From the NCBI RefSeq assembly GCF_000524195.1, contig NW_020170386.1, positions 1,791,949-1,855,948 on the forward strand: 64,000 bases of DNA. The letters run 5' to 3'. Position numbers and translations under genes: made by a program. This document shows positions 50,505-63,743 of this stretch, piece after piece (within the stretch, counting starts at the first letter, position 1; every line of letters begins with the position of its first letter). The notes beneath the pieces are model-generated. The model was not told the origin of the DNA. It searched no databases and saw nothing but the letters and a program-made list of their open reading frames with translations. This stretch comes from Echinococcus granulosus (lineage: Eukaryota > Platyhelminthes > Cestoda > Cyclophyllidea > Taeniidae).

Positions 50505-53500
50505 ATGTCAAAAACTCCTCGTCCCTACCGTACAGTAAAGACAAAGGTATGCATCCTTAGTTTCTTAGGCACTACCTTTTTCAATTCATATGTGTCCTTT
50601 TTTATTTTAAGTCCAATTTTAGTGTGGTCCTTGAGCGTGTTCTCGGGTTCACAGCAGTGAACAATTGTTCTGTCGCAATTGATACCAAAAACTCGACAGT
50701 GTTTTACGTAGCTGGGTAATTTTTTTCAATTTTACTGTTGAATTCCATTTTAGTTCTATTTACTTGCCTGGTATGCTGTTGCTGACTATTCCATTAGGCT
50801 GACAGGAGGAGTTGTTTTGAGAAAAACTTTGCTTTGTTACACTTTTTACAGCTGCGTTGTTGTTGGAGAATCGTGTGAAACAAATAATCAATTCATTGTA
50901 CAAAGTCCAGCCAGGAAATCCTTAACTTGTCTAGATGTTAGCCAGGATGGTAAATACATCATCACCGGTGAAGTGAGTTATTTTATTGTTTGATATGCCT
51001 GATCTCATTGAAGTATTGCTTAAGTAGGGAGAAAAAATAAGTGTTTTGCGACCTGTGCCATTGCGTTAACCATTGAAAAGACCTTAATCTGATTTATTAT
51101 TAAAAATGCTTTCATTTTGCTCAAAGTGATTTATAACGTAGTACGTTTGGCCTCTACAGGTATCTAGTGATTCTTGCTCTCCCCAATAGTGCATTCCCAA
51201 GAGTAGTTTCTGACTACTTTCTTACTGCTAAACTTTAAACAAGAAAAACTCATAAATCCATGAATTGGAATCTGATTTACACTAATAAATCCCTATTGAC
51301 ACCACCGTATCCGAATGCTAGTGCATGGAAGTGTGGTTGGCTTGCAATCTTTGCCACCATTTTATTATGACTTAAAAACGCTATGCATAACTGAAATCCC
51401 TCACTATCTTTTATCGATGCACATTCGGGCATGAATATATATCCATAATGAAATGCTTGCGAAAAAGACGGGGTTTTATGGGAGGTTTTCTGTTTTCATA
51501 GTCGGGACATCAGCCCATGGTGCGCGTGTGGAGTCGGGTGGACGGGCGTCAGATAGGGACCCTCAGTAGTCACCACTTTCGCATCAGTTCCGTCCGGTTC
51601 AGTCCCGCCACCGCAACGCACATCGTCAGTGTGGGCTGCCAGGAGGACCAGACCATCTGCTTGTGGGACCGAGCTCAACTCCAAAAGGTCGCCAGTGCAA
51701 AAGTCTCCGCAAGAGTAAGTATACCATCTGTATTGGAAGGGCCATATCTTTTTTTTTAACACCGGAGGTTGTGATTTTTAATCGAACACTCACACGTGGT
51801 TAACCAAGTCACAATTATGTTGGCACTTCAAACTGCTGAAGTTGGCTCGCATTCAAGCGTCCGTGATTTGTCAGGACGAAGTTGAACTTTAAAACCATCA
51901 TGATCTTTTACTAGCACGGGAACACTCTTACCTATTATTTGGCAGAAAAGATTTAATGAAAAAACTTATGAAAGACGGAGACAATATAGGTGCCGTGCGC
52001 AACGTTAGCTTTAGCCAAATTTACTATCACTGATCGCCTATCTTACGTCTCCAGTTTTGAGTGCGAAAATCATTATCACTACAAAGTTGAATAAATTACA
52101 TCAATTTTAAGAAACTACTGCATTATTACTCTCATCGGCCGCTACTGAATTTCGGCAAAATTCGGCTGTTTACTAAATAACAAATGTTATAAATGTTACG
52201 CTGGTGTTGATATTGTCTTTCTGAAACTTAGCTATCCCAGTTTCATGGACCGAAATGTTGTCTCTATTTTAGGCGATTATTAAGGTAACGCTAGAGGAAA
52301 ATAGTTGTTAGACTATTTCGTCAATTGAGCTTTATAACTGTTTTTTCATGAATATTGACCAGGACCTTTTTTTAGGTTAACGCCGTCGCTTTCAGTGATA
52401 GTGGGGAGTTCTTCGTTACTGTGGGCATTCGTCATGTTCGCTTCTGGTACATCGATTTGAAAAGACGTCCCAAGGTAATTAAACTCGTACTGTTAATCTC
52501 ACTTCACTAACTCGATGTTAAAGTTTATGCAGTCGGGTATTGAAGGAAGAGGCAAATCATTCACGCCCTTCTAGAGGTGGGTTACACCGTTCAGTTAATG
52601 AGTTAAATGGAATTCTTCAGCTCCCTTTCAAAGGCATTCTCTGGACCGTCGTATCTCGCCATTGTTCGCCGTCGCCCTTAGCATAACCAGAGGTTTTCTT
52701 TTGGGATCTTGAATTTACAACAATGTACTTATGGTATTTAAGATTTCTTTGGTTGTTCAGATCAGCTTCATAATAATCCCAAACGCGATGATGGTTTCGT
52801 TACAAAGCTTTGTGGATTGAATTATGTCGCTTTTGGCTCATTTGATTTAATAGGGTGAGACATCCGGTGGATTGTGTGATCTTAGAGAGGGTAGTTAACT
52901 GTAGGATTCTGCAAAACAAATCACCCAAAATGGGATAGCTTGAATTTAATGGTATCTTGACGAGCAGTTCCGAGTGGACCTCGTTTACCGCCAGCAAAAC
53001 GCAATACTTATTGACATTTTTGAGCAAGGTTTTCATTATCGGCAACGGTCATGTTGATTATCTTATGGACTTTGATGAAAGCATCCAAAATGGTGAATAC
53101 CACTAATTGTTTTCTTGTTGCATGGTGGTTAAATCATACTGATTTGAACGCGCAGTTCAGTATAAATTGTTGCAAAAGAATGCACTTGACCAATTTTTCT
53201 TCTCCATCGGTTCCAAGTATTTATATTCTTAAGAGTTCTGGAAGAGCATGTTCTGTGGTTAGGTGTGATTGGACGTAGAATGCACTTTATAATCCTTATA
53301 TAAGTATTGAAGATCTGCCCCAAATTAGTACTTTTTTGGATACAGCACGTATTCGTTTTTCATTCGTAATCAATTGTTGGGGTATTTGGCCTTAAAAATG
53401 CTTAGCATTAATTTACTTGCATCTCGAAGGACGCACTCGTTTTTTTTTATTTGCTCTGGTTCAATTTGGGGTTGTATAATTAAATAGACATTTCTTGATT

Positions 53501-56500
53501 AACAATTCTGGTTCCCTCCATATTGAAGGTTTTCTTCCCCATTTATTAACGATTGGGTTGGTGAATCAGTCATAAGTACCTACGAATTAATAGAATTTTG
53601 TGACTTCCGATTGTAATTATCTACATCACTTCTGTATCACTCTTCGTTACCATACTGCTTTTATGGTCTAAACAGTGTTCTTGCCCAATAATCAACTGTC
53701 GATTACAGATTTCTCCTCCATTGAAAATATATTGCTTCCCTTCATTCGGTGTTCATGCGCGCAGCTCTCTTCCCTCCATGCTCACGGGGCCTTCTGCCTA
53801 CATTCAGCTATTCACTTTCCTTATATTCAAGATTTTTGAGGTTATTATAGCTAAATTTTGTTAACCCCTTTACAATTTCGCCCGTAATGCTAAGTTATTT
53901 GGCGTTGCAATTTTATTCATCACTTAAGCTGTGTGTGATGATTTACTTTTGCAATACTGTTGCTTTAGGCTTGTTCAGTAACCTGTTGTAGGAATTTAAC
54001 TGGGTAATTTATAAGAAATCACTTAGAAAAGTTATCGCTTCGTGTTATACCGCTTACCATGCAGTTTAATTCTTAAATTCCATTCACGAAAGCGTGCACT
54101 TTTTGTTTCTAGCTGATGTCATGGAGGTGAATGTTTTCCGGCACAAATCTAGGCATTTACTGGATTAAATTGGATCAGAATCCCTGCGCAGAGCCTTTGT
54201 CACTACTAAATCCCTCGACTGCTTCTAGCCCACACAGCTACCGATGCGCGAGCAAGTAGGGCGTAATATACATATTTTTGTGTTTGTGTCGCAGGTCAAA
54301 GAGACACAGCCTCTGAAGGGCAGGAATGCAGTACTGGGCGACATGTTGCACAACACGTTCACGGACGTCTGCTGTTGTGTGGGACCTGCAGAGGCCAATG
54401 GCGAGTCCCGGGCCTGATCCTTGTCCTTTCACAAGCCGGTCAGCTCCTCCAAATCAATGCTGCCCGATGTGTCGCTAAGTGGGTTGACCTCAAGGTAAGT
54501 GTGGCTCTTTACCTGCTCATGCAAAGTAGGATACTAAAGTGTAATTTGATATACTTTTTTATTGGGTTTCAGAATCTCAACATGCATCACAGGAACTAGA
54601 TTTGCAGCTCCAGATTCAGTTCACCTTTAATTTACTTTTAAATAAACTTTTTTTAGTAATCCCAAAGCAAAATAGCCATCGGTTCTAAGGTAACAATTGG
54701 GTGCCTGAAGACTTGATTTTTTACGTTCAAGTGATACGATGCCATTTTCTACCTCTAGGCTTCGATTATGCTTATCAAACCTGACTATTGCTCTTTCGAC
54801 TTTTGGCGCGCAGTCTGAAAATTATTCACCTTTTTAGACGTAGCTGTTTTCTTCCCATCTTAGAGCGATTCGTTTATAGTGGGAGTCAATTATGGTGTAA
54901 GCCTATATTGTAATTAATGGCAGAACCCAGCGGAAGAGCAGCTGCTCTTCCTTCTGCCCAGTTAATCGTTGTGGCCTGGCATTTATGGATAAACATATTG
55001 AGCTAATCAGCGGTTGCACTTCATCAAAAATATTCTAATATAAGCTCTCGCAAAGTTTTTGCTGGTAGAATTGTGATTTTGTGATTATTATATCCACTCA
55101 TATCTCCTATCCAACACAAATAGTGTGCTTGCAAGTTTTTTTCAAAACGCACCCAAGGCAAAACGTCCGTTGGCATCCCTACCATTTTTGCGCTGACAAC
55201 TATCAAAAATATTGCCGGCATTATTACTTTGATCTAATGTGCATCGTGTTTTCCATTGTTTCATCGATGCGTTTCTACGCAGGGCATTGAATTATCCCCC
55301 TAGACACTTCTGCAATCGATGCTTGTCATCATCACTCTACCGTCGCTATTAGAGCTTGCAAAATCTAACTCACTGCTAAAAAATTACCTGATTTTGCAAG
55401 TAAGAGAGGTTAATTAGCACTACGGTGCCAACTGCTATCGTGGCAGCCGTCCCCCTGACTAGCCCGAAAGTGCTTTCCTGTTTACCTTCTCTCCCTAGGT
55501 AACCAGTACAGCATGTATGACGCTAAGCGGGCAGACAGTAGCAGTCGGTTGTGCTTCTGGGGTGTGTCTCATCTTCTCCGCCATCACCCTTCGATTCATC
55601 GCCCGTGTGCCCCTTCCCCACCCCCTCGGTTCTAACGTCTTCGTAATTTGTTCTTTTTTTATTTGGTGATTTTTCAACCTAAGTCTATTCGTCCAACAAT
55701 TTTTTGAGACTGATATAATGAAAGCCACCTGATTTCAGTGTTATCACCGTTTCTCGGCCAGCCACATGTTTGTCCTTTTTTCAGGTGAACCGTTAGTTTT
55801 TCGGACTAAAAAGTCGGCTACTAGCTAGACAGACTACTGGAACTAAATTTCTAGATTTGATTTGTTTCATACTAAATGCTAAAATCTCTTTCTAATTGCT
55901 ATTGCCTTTCAAGAAGAAATTTGTATTGGGAAGATGAATAAGGCAGTTCCGTTAATTGCTGAATAGGAATAGTTTTATTCGCTCCCATTTAGTATTTGTG
56001 CGTGGTCATATCCACACTGCATTTAAGTAGGGGTGTCATTTATGAAAGTTGATAGTCTTAGCCTTTTTGTTAAACTATTGAACCCGAATGGGTGCTCTAA
56101 AAGGTCTTTATTTCCAATGTGTTTTGGGCCGATTTCGTGTTTTGTAGCTATTGATTTCACTGTATATCATCCTCAACTAACTTACGACTTAAGTTGTACA
56201 TCTGTGCAATGGACGAAAAGACAACATGCAGTATCTTACATGCAAGTTTTTGAATGTGCTAGTGACAGGTAACAGTGATATAAGTTCTCATTTCCATACA
56301 TTCATTTCTCACGAAATTCGACCTGTACGTAGATAAAATCGGTTTTCGTTTACTTTTTCCCACTACTAACACTTTCAAAGGATCATCGTCGCCTTTTGCC
56401 TTTTCGTCTTTAACTGCGGTTCTCGGAACAATAAGCCGAATATATTCGTTTTATGTAAAAGGGTTTGGCTCGGTAACTTGATCTCACTTATACATTTGAT

Positions 56501-59500
56501 CTTTTAGGTAGTTACAGGTTTCTCGAGTTGGAATTTTATGGGGTTGATGACAATATAAAAACCATTTTTTCTCACGAAATTCCTTCAAGAAAGTTTACTT
56601 GTTTATCAGGAGTCGTGATGAAAGAGACTGACGTCATCTAACATTTCCACGCCCTATTGGTTTTATGAAGGATTGTATGGGTGACGAAACCTGCTTCCGA
56701 AAAGATTACGCAATGATTGGACAAGTAGTTTGTTACTAGAGAGTAGCTTTTGATGAAATTGGGGTCTTAGTATAACTCACTAAATTTTCGTGCGACAATC
56801 TTTCGCAGAAATCCAAGGTGGGGGTCTTGTCTTCAGTCACCTCTTCGGGTAATCGCAGGGAAGAAACTCGCTACGCCGAAGTGGCAGCCATCAGGCTTGA
56901 CCTTGCCGCGGGGCACCTTATCTGTATGTACGCGGACCACAGGTGCGATCATCCACTATCCCTGTTTAGTTTACACTTTCACAACTTTTAGCGACTTTAG
57001 AGAACCTATCAGGAGTTCTTGATCCCCACATTGACATCTATGGTTGTTACTTTCACTCACTGGTGCGGATTTCCACTGAGGTGATAGTGCAATATGGTGC
57101 CCGTATTAGTTAGCACCGTGACCATCCATAACAATATGACATTTTTAAGTGGATAGACGGCGTTGTGCATATTTTGTTTTGCTGTCACCGCTGCTACTTC
57201 TAAAATCGTAGGTGTCTGAATGGCTATCATAACAATGCAAATATTTATGGGCCTAGAAGCGCGGGTGGTATAATCATTAACTGTGGACCGTTCTAACAAG
57301 CAAAGTTGGGTCCGTGAATAGCATCATTCTTTCGCTTCCAAATGCATTCAGTCTCTACTGTTGGAACGTGGCCGACCTAAGGTCGATCGGGCGACAGTTT
57401 GCGCATTTCTACCATAGCCGCGCGGTGTGCGGTGGTGCAGTGACTACATCGGGCACCTGCCCCATGCTTGACGAAACCAATCTCGGTCGATGGGCTCCCG
57501 CGGATGCCGCCGGAACCACCACCTTCCACATGGAGCACTTCGTCACCTGCTCAGACGATGACACTGTGCGCGTCTGGTCCTTTCCCGTCAATCGTTCTAC
57601 CCTTAAGTCCCACGAACTCTTCCCCGATGGCAAAGTATGCGGCCTTCTTTAGTGAAATCGAGCCAATTTTTGAAAAAGCCGTGAAAAATCTCTATATTTA
57701 CACAGTGTTATCATCTATTGGTAAAAAAGGTTGTACTAGCTAATCACTTGCGTGGAGGCGATAACCCACTTCAATATGAAGTGCCTTGCAGCATAATTAA
57801 ACGTTTTGCTACCATTAGATCAGCCATTAAATCTCTCATGCGTTACTCTGTAATAGAAACTGAGCATAATTGGACGGTGAACATGTGAATTTTTGCTACA
57901 TTAGGCATCGTCTGTTCCTGTTATTTTAAGCTAGAAGTTACAAAGAGAAGCCTATTGATTTATTGTTGTAGGAAGAGGTCAGCATTTTGTACACGGATGC
58001 CAGCTACGCCAATCTCTGTTCCAATGAAAGAAACTCCAGTGAGTTAGCTCTCATGTCTGCAATTCCACTGCTGAACCACCACGCTCATTTTTCGCGTCGC
58101 AAAAAGAAGCTTTTTTCCGTACCTGGTATTTAAAAGACTGCAGCTTTTCTATTCGCGAACAAAACTGACCTTTTTGTGTTTGGGGTCATTAATGTCGTTC
58201 GATGATGAAAACGGCGCAATGCGCTGTGGTATTATTTTTTAACTGCCATACTACGTTTTTTCGGCAAGAATCTGCTTGGTCTGTGTTGAAACAAACCGTG
58301 CACGCGTACGTGCGCTGGGACGGTGTGACATCTATCATGGACGAATCGCTGCTTCATGCACTTTTACCATTTGGCTTTAAATAAATTGAATTCGGACTTT
58401 TTATGATGTATGCTTTAGTCACAACACAGTTTGAATGAAACAAACAATAACGTCTCTACTCTTTTTTTGGTGAATCATGAACTTAATAACGTTGCCACAT
58501 GAACCCTTTTCTAAGTTAGCTCTGCTCAAACTGATCACCAAACCGCAAGAATCGCAAGTTTATTCCCTTATTCCTTGAAGTATTTCGCAACTCCTAAGCT
58601 TGATAGTAAGAAATGTAATGAGTTGCTTCCACGTACTTCCTTTATCTAGATCAAAAAGTACATGTATTGGTGTACCTCAATGATGGTTTTACAAGCATGT
58701 TTTGGGGGAAATGAGTTTTCCCAAAGTTTTTGTGTTGCATAGGCGGCTTCGGCCCAACGTATTTTGGCCAGGGGAGCACGTTGAACCTTTCTGCTCCAGG
58801 CAGTCCGGCGCTGGTGCGACAGGGACCCGGGCGGTGGAGCAGCAACGCCAACATCGTCGCCACACAGAACGGCCCTGGCTTTGGTCTCCGCTCCATCGCT
58901 ATTTCACCCGACGCCCGACACTTTGCTGTTGGCGATCGATCCGGTCAGCTCAGGTAGCTTCCCTCTCTCTTCTTAATGTATGACATTTCTGTGTTAGTCC
59001 AAATAACCCATAATCTCCCATCCGTCAATGATGAATCTTGTTCTTATTTCAAATTTATGAACTGGCTGATTAGCGCATGTCACTAACTTCCTTTGTGCGG
59101 TGCGTGTGTTTTTACGCAGTTGTTACATTCAAATCACTCAGTGCCTAGCGCATGATTTTAGAATCGCTTTTCTTGGGTGCTGTGAGTGTGTGTACAAAAT
59201 TATGCAAACAAAAGGGGTAAAATTAATTGGTGTCCATCTAGCATTTCGAAGTGGGCACCCATTAAAATGGTTTCTGCCACAAACTATTGTGTGTTTGCAA
59301 GTGCGGACACTGCCGGGATCCCAATTAGAGTAACTAAGACATTAAAGCTTCAGAACAGGAGCCTGTAATCCCAACACCCTATGTGCACTCGGAACACGAC
59401 ACCTGTCTGCTGGCTAAAAGGCTGAGCTATGGGGGCGGTATTGAGCTTGGAACATTTATAGAGGGGGTACTTCTATAACTTATAGAAGGGATACTTCTAT

Positions 59501-62500
59501 AGCTTCGGAATGTGGGCGCTTTTTTTAAGATTTTAAGTATGCTCTGCAGCCTCTTCACCTCCAACCAGTAAACAGCTTTATCTTTAAATATCATGATTTC
59601 ATTGGCGCTCTTCTAGCAGTTTGTCACCAATTCTTCAGTAGTATTAAAACAATTGGCAGAGCATCAGCGCGGAGCCTGGCTGGTAAGCTAAAGTTAGCAA
59701 CTATGCCTGCATTCTACGGACCAGATAATTACTACTTCAGTTCTATGGTTTGTTTGAGCCCAATACTAATAGTGAAATTCGCTTAGCCTTATTGTGAGAT
59801 TTTTTGTGTCAGCTATACACATGCCACCTGGTATTTGTTATTTAAACTAAAATCGTGCTCTTTTAACCTATTTATTCTAGCGCCTCTGTTTTTTAGGATC
59901 TACGATTTTAACACCTTTAAAATGTTACACAGTATTCGTGCTCATGATGCAGAAATCCTCTCTATTACGTTCTTCGAATCGAAGCTGAGTAAGTGAATTT
60001 ATTTCGAACTGCTTGCGCTGCTTATGCTTAAACAATTTTATGGATCACAGAGATGTTTTGTTCATATAATTGCTTAATTTGTGCTAGGATGCTGTAGTTA
60101 AATTTTTCCAGAACCAACAATATCCGGTTTTTTTTAATGTAATCATTTTGCTTTTTGGTCACATGGATTCATTACCATATCAACTACTTCGTCTTACACT
60201 TATTGAATAGGAATGCTTACTTTATTTTGGACGCTATCCCCCTAACAGATTGTAATTCCTGGGGCCTTTAGTTTATTCGGTGTAAATTCAGGTTTCAGTT
60301 TACACACTTAAACCTGGTCGGTAGCTTTTGTGTGAACCTAACAGTTTGGGTTCCCTTCCTTAGTAAAAATATCATTATATGGTTGAGTGTAAGCAGTGGT
60401 ATTTTAGGTGTGAGTCTGCGTCAACTTGAGGGAACTATTCCCTATTTATCTCTTTAGCAAAACCTCAAATGAGCTTCAAATTGTGGATCTCACATCATTC
60501 CATCTTTTACACCGTAGAATGCTGAAGTTATCATATTTGGATTTAGAAGCTTTAAAGGAAATCTTTATGTCTTGCATACATTACAGACATCAATTCAAGT
60601 CACTTCAATTTTTTCACCGTAAAATTCTAGCTGATACAGCAAGATATTACGTGAACGCCTTCTCAATTAATCGAGGTGGAGGAGGGGGAAGGAGTTATTG
60701 TAGGTGTCTTATCTTACTTCACTGATTGTGTGTTTGTGTATCGGCGGTGGCAGTGCCGGACGTGTCGCTGCTGTGCACCTCCTCGCGCGACCGTGTGATC
60801 CACGTGTTCGCGCCCCGGCAGGACTACTCGCGGGTGCAGACCCTCGCTGACCACTCGGGGGTGGTCAACTCGGCCCTATTTTTCGAAAGTGAGGAAACTC
60901 GCCGAATCTACCTCATCTCCTGCGGCGCCGACCGCTCCCTTCTCTTCCGCATTCTCAGTGTATGTCCCTCTCTGTGGTTTGTCATTGAGGGCGCGCTTTA
61001 AGGTGCAGATTTTTGTGTTGGTATCTTCTAACAATGCAAATGAGTTGAATGATATAAATTTAAGTAACATAGCCAGAACAACACACATGCAGTGTGTGCT
61101 GCATTCTCTCTATCACTGTGATGGGTCAAAACTTCGTTAATTGTCCTTATAAAACAGAGATCGGGCTATGAATAACCTTACACTGCATGCTTAGCTATCG
61201 CTCTTAATTGCTATTTCTTCGAATAAGCGAGCGTCAAAATCTCATGGTAATGAAGTGGGAATTTTACGCGAACTCCTTGAAAACCAATTTAAACTTTTGC
61301 AATGATGTTGCACTATTCAGTCCCTTGTCGGTTTGCTGTGCAACCTTTTTCTGTTGACAGCCTCGATAGTATTAATCATAATTGCCATTCGCCTATGGTT
61401 GTTGACACATACTTATCCGACAAGGTTTGCTGGTTAGGGTTTCATTGTTAAAATGTGTAAAACTATCATATGGGAAAAGTGTTTTGGAACAAACTTAGCC
61501 ACCGTCACATTTACCGTTGAAGAGACAAATGATCCAAATGCCTTCACACTCCCTACCAACATCATACATGCACCGAACCAACTTTTTTTATGATCTCACC
61601 ACTCATTCGGCTAAAACGGAAGTAGGTTGGAAAGAGTAGAATAAATGGAAACAAATAGTTCTATTATTAACACAGCAGAATATTGATCTGGAGCAGTCGA
61701 TTTTCCTCTGAAACCTTGGTAGCGAATATCTTAAGCACGCACAACTCTTGCAAATAAGGAATACTTTCGGGATAATCAGTGAGCTACCCTCCAGTTCCTC
61801 TATGATTGTCTCTATGTTGGAGCAGACTGACCCAGATAGTCAAACGGCGAGATTTGTGATTGAACACCACATCTCAATGACGCACTCATGCGCATGCGCG
61901 ACAGTGGTGGGTCCCTCGGTACTGGTGCCAGCGGAGACAGGGCTGCAGGGCGCGGTGCTGCCGCGCGCGCGGCACTATCTGGCTGTGGCGTGCCAGGACC
62001 GCCAATTGCGACTCTACCAGATCGCTAAAGCGCGCCAACTCTTCCACTACCGCGCCAGCACCTGCGAGGATGGTTCCCCCGTTTGCTGTGCTGCCGATCC
62101 CACCAGCACTCTCATCGCCGCCGCGGGTAGCCCTCTCGACCCCTTACCAGAATTGATAGGAGTTGAAGTTTTTGTTTTTGCGTTTTGAGAGTTGATCTTC
62201 CATTTACGGAATGATTAAAAAGTTGTGTATGTAATTCAATAAAGTTTAAGACAGTTTAGTACAACCCAACGTTAGCATTGCTTCTGGTCATTTTCGAACT
62301 TTACTTCAATATGGTCCTCGTGTAAATCCTTCTGAATTTATGGTTGATTTTTTAATTATTTTAATGCACATCGGTGACTATGAATCATAAATTTTGGCTG
62401 GAGTAATGGACAAAGATTACACTCTCATAACGGGGAGAACTGATTGTTAAATCGTAATATGATGTTGTGAAATTCATGAATGCAATGTTGTGAACAAGAG

Positions 62501-63743
62501 AGACTGCGAATATTTATTGAACCGCAATTCCATGTGGTAGTGATATTATTTGTATCCTCTTCAATAGTGTGTTTAAAAATGTATATTTGGTCTAATAGTT
62601 TGACCAATCAAATGGACTTGTTAAATTCGGTGGGAATAGTTTGCGTTATTTTTGTGTAAATTCTTCAAAAACAGACCTAGTTAGCTGAACTAAAGGATGC
62701 TTTTGAAAATTTGATTGTTCAGGCACAAAAACTGCCACAGTGCGTATCGCAACCATGTATTTAGTATGATTTAGCTTCCAAGATAAATGAATTTCTGAAC
62801 TCTCTCTCTGATAAAATTGTGATTTTTGAGAGATGTGTTTCTTCACATTGTTTGCCGTTAAAACCGTCAGGAGTTTTTGTGCCACCCTCCACTTGACAAA
62901 TGTCGAGGTTTCTCCACAGCATAAAATTCGATTGGTAAGCATGATTGTTCTTAACTCATCTGAAAGACAGAACCTTTTTCTTGAAAAGAACACATGGCTT
63001 TGCAGCCTTGTCTGCCCTGGCTTCTTGTGGAAACAATGGCGTGATTTGGTAGAAAACTCAATTTGGCCGTAACTCTAGCGCGCATTTGTTTCTATATGCT
63101 TACACATACTGGCTTTGCAGGCTCGGACAAGCATATCAACCTCTTTCATCTCTTCACGGGTGAGCTCGTAGCCACGCTGTACGGACATGCAGACATTGTG
63201 ATGGGCCTTATTTTCTTGCCCGACCTGCGGCACCTCGTCAGCTTTTCCTACGACTCTTGCATCTTTGTGTGGCGTCTCGCCCCCGAACTGACCGCTCTAA
63301 TGCTAGAGCGGCAGCAACGCGTCGCCGCCGTTTTGACCGCCTCCGCCCCTTCCACGACGGATCTTCCCGCACTGGGGGCCTCTCCTTGCAATGGTTCTCT
63401 ACCTTTGTGAGTGCATGCTTTCTAGCGCTCCTCTCCCATCACCTTTTAGTCTGTTCAACAATTTTTTGAAATTAGTGTTGGAGTCTGAATTTTTGTCTCA
63501 GCAAAAGATTCATTCGCTTCGTCAAGATGATAATTTCCTTTTCCACTGTTTCTTCCCTTGAATTGGCAAGTCTATTCGATATGTTGTCATTATTTCCTTT
63601 TTGGTACAATGGCTTTTAGCTGCCTTTTTCACCTGATTATGTTTTTGTTTAGATCTCCGAACAATGTCGGCAGTTCCAGTGGTGAAGAAAATGTCAAGTT
63701 TTGCTTCAATGAGAATGATCTCCCTTCCTGGGCGCGTGACAGG
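50505..63743 (+). CDS. WDR62: WDR62/MAPKBP1 orthologue, WD40 region, 3' end beyond the window
   Basis: WDR62/MAPKBP1 proteins are JNK-pathway scaffolds; WDR62 also acts at spindle poles. Sixteen plus-strand exons: 50505..50546, 50612..50715, 50852..50972, 51502..51714, 52376..52474, 54295..54494, 55499..55642, 56809..56942, 57352..57634, 57972..58038, 58743..58953, 59897..59988, 60754..60959, 61823..62126, 63121..63406, 63653..63743. All phases agree except exon 6, which is one base short. Family matches run throughout: LERVLGFTA, CLDVSQDGKYIITGE, MVRVWSR, FFVTVGIRHVRFWYIDLK, HLICMYADHS, HFVTCSDDDTVRVWSFP, FAVGDRSGQLRIYDF, RAHDAEILSITF, LCTSSRDRVIHVFA, YLISCGADRSLLFR, YLAVACQDRQLRLYQ, YGHADIVMGL and DSCIFVWRLAPELT. 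The last exon ends after ENDLPSWARDR, as in the linker after the second beta-propeller. About 866 codons lie in the window; the C-terminal JNK/MKK7-binding part is outside. Exon 14 could start at 61823 or 61826. Introns are T-rich and up to 1.8 kb. Confidence 0.93.
59366..59440 (-). repeat. Degenerate tRNA-like sequence in a WDR62 intron
   Basis: On the minus strand it begins GCCCCCATAGCTCAGCC, like an acceptor stem plus A box, and about 35 bases on has GTGTTCCGAGTGC, a weak match to the B box. The 3' part does not pair with the 5' GCCCCC stem, so this is not a working tRNA. It may be a tRNA pseudogene or the head of a tRNA-derived SINE. Weakly supported. Confidence 0.2.

Noticed and set aside
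54375..54494. A microintron (about 31 nt, GTCCC...CACAAG) to explain the exon 6 frame change in WDR62
   Set aside because: Removing it joins phases 2 and 2 and so does not restore the downstream frame; it would also delete residues that align with the family.
55499..55633. WDR62 exon 7 ending at CTCG/GTTCTA
   Set aside because: GTTCTA is a poor donor and gives phase 1; the donor GTAATT at 55643 gives phase 0, as exon 8 requires, and retains PHPLGSNVF, which matches the family.
57300..57351. Earlier acceptor for WDR62 exon 9 (GTGAATAG, adding SIILSLPNAF)
   Set aside because: The acceptor ATTCAG at 57351 gives DHS-LYCWNV, which matches the family spacing exactly; the earlier one would insert 17 residues in a beta-propeller strand.
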